Assembly: GCA_009617715.1 (NCBI GenBank) | Contig: VTFK01000139.1 | Span: 62,001 to 126,000, forward strand | DNA length: 64,000 bases | DNA from: Plectrocnemia conspersa | Taxonomy: Eukaryota > Arthropoda > Insecta > Trichoptera > Polycentropodidae | Direction of reading: 5' to 3' | Shown here: piece by piece, positions 59,717-64,000 of the stretch | Position numbering within the stretch: position 1 is the stretch's first letter | Layout: the number at the start of each line of letters is the position of its first letter | Notes under the pieces: generated by a model | Told to the model about the DNA's origin: nothing | The model's input: only the letters and a program-made list of their open reading frames with translations | The model's database searches: none | Program-made: the position numbers and the translations under genes

Positions 59717-60279
59717 ATGGCTTTCCAAAGAATTCGTAACTTACTGGTTTGTTTTAACGATATTTGTTGCAACTAAACTGTAAAAAACGATAAATTACTA
59801 TTTTAGATTTCGTGTAAAATTTGTGATTTCCTTATTTAGGCATACAGTTGGTGGATCAAAACAAATCTTGCCCTTCCTCCCCCCCCCTCCTCCATAAAGT
59901 TTGTTGTATTTGCGTAGAAGAAATTAAGTAGTAGTTTTATAAAAAACAATATTTTCGCTTTGGTATACAAATGGTTTAATAGGAGCCAAAAAAATATAGT
60001 AATGACTTACTTTTGTTTTGTATTGTGCAAGGTTTTAATCTGAAGAACAAAAATGAGGTTTCTTATACTATCATTCCGTCAGTAATACAAAATGGATCTG
60101 GAATACCTGTTCCTTGGCCTCTAGATATACTAGAAAATATTTTAGACGATATCGAAACACTGCACCAAACATACAGCAATGATAAATGTAGTGCTTCATA
60201 TTATCCTGGAAGCAGTAATTCAAAAATATTCACCCAGTCACAGTTAAATGATTTAGTGAGAGACTTAGATCTTCATTAG
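59717..60279 (+). pseudogene. Remnant of a repeat-associated arthropod protein family
   Basis: A 5' piece, MAFQRIRNLLVCFNDICC, at 59717 stops early. After about 240 bases with a CCCCCCCCC run, an open frame continues from 60013 to a stop at 60277-60279. The second piece contains IIPSVIQNGSGIPVPWPLDI, LENILDDIETLHQTYSN and a C-terminal FTQSQLNDLVRDLDLH. The LNDLVRDLxL segment, and PWP/ILE preceding it, resemble the N-terminal region of a multi-copy arthropod protein family often found with transposable elements. There the segment is followed by KxxAELLxSRLKEK, which is absent here. The frame is cleaner than its surroundings (89 codons including stop), so it is a fairly young truncated copy. 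Family identity rests on recalled similarity only. An exon of a host gene is less likely because no convincing splice signals bound it. Confidence 0.45.
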
Positions 60280-60282
60280 GAA

Positions 60283-61235
60283 TCTGCATAACTTTTAGGT
60301 TACAGATAAATGATTACATCCTGCTACTAGATAGGTCCTTTTATTGGTTTCATAGTTTGTTCTTTTTTTTTCTCTATAAGGTAATCTTGTTTTTTGCAAA
60401 GATGTTCCAGGACTCATAGTAGTAAACTTTTTATTGAATCATCAAAAATAAATCTGAAAGCGGTACTTTTACACAACGGTAATAAGTATTAATCTTTGCT
60501 TGTAGGACATTCAGTTTATTTAAAATAATTCTACGAAATAATAAACGTTTATATTCAGGTCATAAATAGACAATTTGTGGCTATTTAAAATTAGTTTTTT
60601 AAATATTTAAGACATTCAGTTTTCAATAACGTTTTTGTTGCTTTTGAAGATGTTCAAAATCATCTAAAATTATTTTTTGTACAAAAAAATATAAATTTTA
60701 TGCTTTACATATTGTTTTTATATCGATTCTTTACATTTTCCAGTAAGTTCTTTTTTTATCAATAATTATTTCACAGGTAATTTTAATGTTATCTTACAGT
60801 GTGAAAAACACTAGGAGTTGATTCGATGTCATAGTCTGGATACAGTGCATTTACGTAATCCAAGAATAACCCTTTACTAAAGCAAGGTCTAAGAAGACTG
60901 CTGTTGAGATGAAAGACACTAAATTCAGGTCAGGTGTGCATGTTAATGACATTGCCGTTTCAAGAAAGTAACAAATGAGATGTCAAAAGTTAAAAGGCAA
61001 TTATAATATCTGATAAATATTTCAATTTTACCTAGAAATAAATAAAGAATTAGAAATATGTTGGAAATCAATTTACGGCAATTTTAAATTAAACTAAAGT
61101 ACTTATAAAGCTCAAACAACTTATGCAAATCGTGAAATTTGTGCATTATATATATTTCTGCTCAATCAAAAGCTGCTGATGTGTTACATTTTTAATAATA
61201 TCAACGATTCAAATACAATAGCTTATGGTAAGCCA
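60283..61235. other. AT-rich gene-less spacer
   Basis: AT-rich; no gene. The piece 60800-60990 is somewhat more complex. It contains the weaker AG|GTAATT site listed separately. Confidence 0.45.
60746..60782 (+). other. Weak candidate recursive splice site (AG|GTAATT)
   Basis: A T-rich tract, TTCTTTTTTTATC, then TTATTTCACAG, is followed directly by GTAATT (60777-60782). The acceptor is good, while the donor lacks the G at +5. It is on the same strand as the exon at 6.1 kb and 2.5 kb before a much better site. Confidence 0.25.
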
Positions 61236-61239
61236 TTAT

Positions 61240-61500
61240 TTCGATAAAAAGCAATAAAGTCACTGGTAAAAAAAATAATACGTACTTTTTTTGAAAAAAA
61301 AGTCCACAAAGGAAAATAAGCCACGCGAAGAAAAGGGAAAGGGATCGTTTGCAGATCGACGAAGCAGGCACCCCTTCTGTGCCTTCTCTAATTTCCACAC
61401 AAATGAAGCAATAAAGCCTCTCGACGCTAAAAAAAAGGACAAAATAAAATTTATGCATATTCATTGAATCGCTGATGATTTTTTATTATGCGGACGACAT
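61240..61500. promoter_or_regulatory. Candidate regulatory island
   Basis: GC-richer block. On the minus strand it has GAATATGCATAAATTTTATT, a POU/octamer-like and posterior-Hox-like composite, and GGCTTTATTGCTTC, a TTTATTG site. The overlapping minus-strand frames (61201-61464, 61260-61442) lack domains. Function is inferred. Confidence 0.4.
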
Positions 61501-61889
61501 CTTGCCGTTGGCGATATTAAAAAATATTTATTTAATTGAAAATACTTTTTGCGATCATCTTTTGTAAAAGAGGATTACACGATTAAAGTATATTAATATT
61601 AATAATTGTGAATAAATATTATTTTTTGTACATTTACAATGAGAAATATTTATAAAATATAATAATGTTTTTTGCGCATGCGTTCCGCATATCTTCGCCG
61701 TTGAACGACGTTACATGTTATTAAAGCTATTAAATTATGGGATATCTTTTAGGAGTGTAAAGACTTTGATAATAAACTGATGGTTCAGTTAGTAATACTT
61801 AAAATAATATTTATAACTATATGTGATTGCAAAAATGAGAATTTCAACGTAATGCATAATTTATATACATATTGCGTATTTATTTATAG

Positions 61890-62270
61890 CATAGTCCCAT
61901 AGAGACCCTTAAGACTTAAGGCTCCAATAACTTGGCTTTGCGCACCGCCGCGGCGAGCTACTCCAATGCAAATAAATAATTCAAACAAAAGGGACCCTCG
62001 TTTATTATTTGCTAATTCAAAATTCCATCATTTATTGTTTAATAAAATTTATGCGTACTATGTACTTTCTCTCTCTCTCTTTCTCTCGCACGTCGACGCA
62101 GCGTTTCATTTTTTTGCGCCTCCTTTTCCCCGTCCAGTAGGCAGACTTTCCCCTTTATATAAAATAACTCAATTTGCAACCGAAATGTCCTTTTGTTTTC
62201 CTTGAAACTCCCAAAGTAGGTTGAACAACCGAGTGGCCTGAAGAAAAAGATTGATGCCAAGAATCAGCAC
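61890..62270. promoter_or_regulatory. Candidate regulatory island with CT tract
   Basis: Complex block containing CACCGCCGCGGCGAG, TCATTTATTGTTTAATAAAATTTATGCG (several TTTATTG/TTTATG sites), a CT tract at about 62068-62088 and GCACGTCGACGC. Opposing frames at 61966-62205 and 62039-62260 are artefacts. It resembles the 61.2-kb island in motif content. Confidence 0.4.
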
Positions 62271-62477
62271 TAATTTCAGCATATTTGAAACAATTTGCTT
62301 AAATTATTATATCTTATATTTCAAGGTTGTGTAACACAAGAATCAACTTTTTTGAAAAATAAGTCATACATAAAATAAACAACAGGCATCACATCAAATA
62401 AAAGTAAAAATCAAAAATAATAGTTAGGCGTGAGAATAAAATTAATAAAGATATTCAGTGAACCTACAGCCAAAAAA

Positions 62478-62563
62478 ATTGTCATGATTCCGATTGATTT
62501 TGTTCATCAATCGTTGTTTTGTTGATCAATCGGAATATTGTCAGGATTCCGATTGATTTTGTT
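62478..62563. repeat. Alternating-orientation repeat with two hairpins
   Basis: A 27-base sequence beginning ATTGTCATGATTCCGATTG occurs at 62478-62504 and again at 62537-62563 with one change. Between them lies an inverted copy of its core (ATCAATCGGAAT, 62525-62536). This yields a 7-bp stem at 62491-62513 and a 12-bp stem with a 9-base loop at 62525-62557. Confidence 0.9.
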
Positions 62564-62962
62564 AGATTTATTAAATCACATAATTAAATAATCTTAACCA
62601 ATTTAACATAGTCGTACATTTACTGAATGCGGGGATTAAAAATAATTATTAAATTATTAAAATATATAAATAAAAATAGTTTAAATTAACCGAAAGAAAA
62701 TTTATTACATAATAAATGGCTTAGGTTTTTAAGTTTACGCGACTGTGTTTCGTTTTTAATGCTCTGAATTTTATCGCTAATATCATGTCAGGATGTTTAC
62801 TAAAAATTTTAATTGCGGTAATTGTTTTTGCAACTGCTTTCTCATTTTACTTTTAATTTTACGCGTCGGTACTGATATTATTTTAGGTTATTTGATACTA
62901 TGTCCCAACGTTAAGGCATAGTTCTTTCGCGTAACCGCTATACGGGATTCGACAATACTCCT

Positions 62963-62980
62963 GAAACCCTTCCAATTAGC
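62963..62980. repeat. Dispersed short repeat GAAACCCTTCCAATTAGC
   Basis: Nearly the same sequence occurs at 14853-14871 and, less well conserved, at 1447-1463. The surrounding 62930-62990 is GC-richer than its neighbours. It may be the end of an unidentified dispersed element. Confidence 0.5.
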
Positions 62981-62989
62981 AGTGTAATA

Positions 62990-63280
62990 ATTAAAGACAA
63001 TTTAACAATAAATAACTAATGTTATAGTAGTAGTATTTACGCAGCAAAATAAAACGCGGTGTCTTATTTGATCTGGTGAGGATTAGATAATTTATTTTTT
63101 ATATTTTAAATTAAATATTGTTTTTATAAATTAACATTTTTTGTGAGTTTTAAATAATGCTATCTTATTGAATTCAACCAAATTTAAGATATTTTAATTA
63201 AAATGAATTTTTCATTTAATAAATTAATATTTTAAGTTAAATTATATTTAATAGTATTAACAATAAACACAAACTAAAAT
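62990..63280. other. AT-rich gene-less spacer
   Basis: AT-rich; nothing recognised. Confidence 0.5.
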
Positions 63281-63302
63281 ATTGTTTTTCTTTCAGGTAT
63301 GT
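63270..63302 (+). other. Candidate recursive splice site (AG|GTATGT)
   Basis: A branch-point-like ACTAAAAT is followed by ATTGTTTTTCTTTCAG (AG at 63295-63296) and then at once by GTATGT (63297-63302). It has the best pyrimidine tract and acceptor in the window fused to a good donor. There is no coding sequence around it. The position is 57 kb downstream of the signal-exon donor and on the same strand, as expected of a ratchet point in a very long intron. Alternatively it is the acceptor of an unrecognised exon. Confidence 0.5.
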
Positions 63303-64000
63303 AACAGCAATTTTTTCATGGTTGTTCAAGATGTCAAAAAAATACATCACCTACAAATTTTTAAGCAGTAGTAAGTGTGAAAATTTAAACTTATTTATAT
63401 CCATGTTATTTTATGTGTCTTTCTATTTAAATATGAGATATCTTATATATTATTAAAACATTAAATTTATTACGTTTTTTGCTCTTTCATATCAATAATA
63501 AATAATTTTATTTATAAATATTTTTTGAATGTATTAATTTACATTGACATTTGCTGCTTAATTTAAAATCATTTTATAGATATATCTTAGTTCAAGTAGT
63601 TGTATTTTTCTGCTTCTAGAATATATTATGCATATTTTTTATATGAAAGAGAATTAAATATAATAATTATATTAAGTGGTCCTGAATTTAATATTTAGAT
63701 AAACGTATGAAAGTTAGCACTTATTTAAAATGTATTTATTGATAATAAGTGTATCGTGAGTCTGTCACACAATTTGCATTTAATTACTAGGAATATGAAT
63801 AATTATTTTTTTATATAATATATTATTAAAGATTTTTATTGCTACAATTATCGATCTTAAAAAATTATATCTCATAGGTACTCTTTTTATATTGATTCCT
63901 GATTTTAATGAGTAGCATAATAGGATTATTAAAGTTGATTTATTTACTAATAATACAGCATTTATAAATAATATTTTATTGATTATTCGTCTAGCCTGTT
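63303..64000. other. AT-rich gene-less end of window
   Basis: AT-rich; no exon, repeat or element recognised up to the window end. The presumed intron appears to continue beyond it. Confidence 0.5.

Noticed and set aside
61484..61525. FYYADDILPL-like reading, resembling a reverse-transcriptase active site
   Set aside because: Only a few codons match, and no other reverse-transcriptase block occurs nearby in any frame, so chance is likely.
1..64000. tRNA, rRNA, conserved insect microRNAs, CRISPR arrays, bacterial-type operons
   Set aside because: Reading for tRNA T-loop-like GGTTCGA words and for several well-known insect microRNA seeds gave no candidate, and the sequence is plainly eukaryotic.

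Overview
The window reads as one stretch of AT-rich nuclear DNA from an insect. The base composition, ATGTATGTA/CATACATA runs and long T and A tracts fit this. So do decayed remnants of the Tc1, mariner, piggyBac, hAT-like and non-LTR (jockey-type) element families typical of insect genomes. A higher fly or a moth would both fit. I cannot name the species, and I see no bacterial, viral or organellar gene.

Layout. Positions 1 to 5.8 kb are AT-rich flank holding a decayed Tc1-like transposase (5.15-5.67 kb). At 5.84-6.18 kb an unusually GC-rich block ends in the only convincing cellular coding exon. This is a plus-strand first coding exon with a signal peptide (start 6094) and a clean GTGAGT splice donor at 6185. 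No partner exon is visible in the remaining 58 kb. That stretch looks like one very long intron, or a gene desert, on the plus strand. Two textbook fused splice-acceptor/donor sites, at 17140/17141 and 63296/63297, and a weaker one at 60776/60777, support the long-intron reading, because such AG|GT sites are the hallmark of recursive splicing in giant insect introns.

The desert is not uniform. Islands of GC-richer, complex, non-coding sequence of 150-1000 bases alternate with AT-rich low-complexity spacer. Their spacing and homeodomain-like ATTA, TTTATTG and TTTATGA motifs suggest developmental enhancers. A 60-bp motif block is duplicated between two of them (29.23 and 31.40 kb).

Mobile DNA: mariner remnants at 11.4, 47.3 and 53.1 kb; a broken transposase of another Tc1/mariner branch at 50.2-51.1 kb; jockey-type or other LINE fragments at 13.5-14.1, 32.4 and 43.0-43.3 kb; two TTAA-flanked piggyBac-like MITEs at 26.95-27.18 and 42.06-42.64 kb; hAT-like ends at 2.0 and 10.05 kb. 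Structural oddities include a roughly 120-bp inverted-repeat pair around a GC-rich island (56.0-57.0 kb), a 38-bp-arm hairpin (15.2 kb), a degenerate ~15-bp tandem array (20.85-21.0 kb) and an alternating-orientation repeat (62.5 kb). No tRNA, rRNA, CRISPR or operon structure was seen. Claims of conservation and splicing are inferences, because no alignment or RNA data were available.
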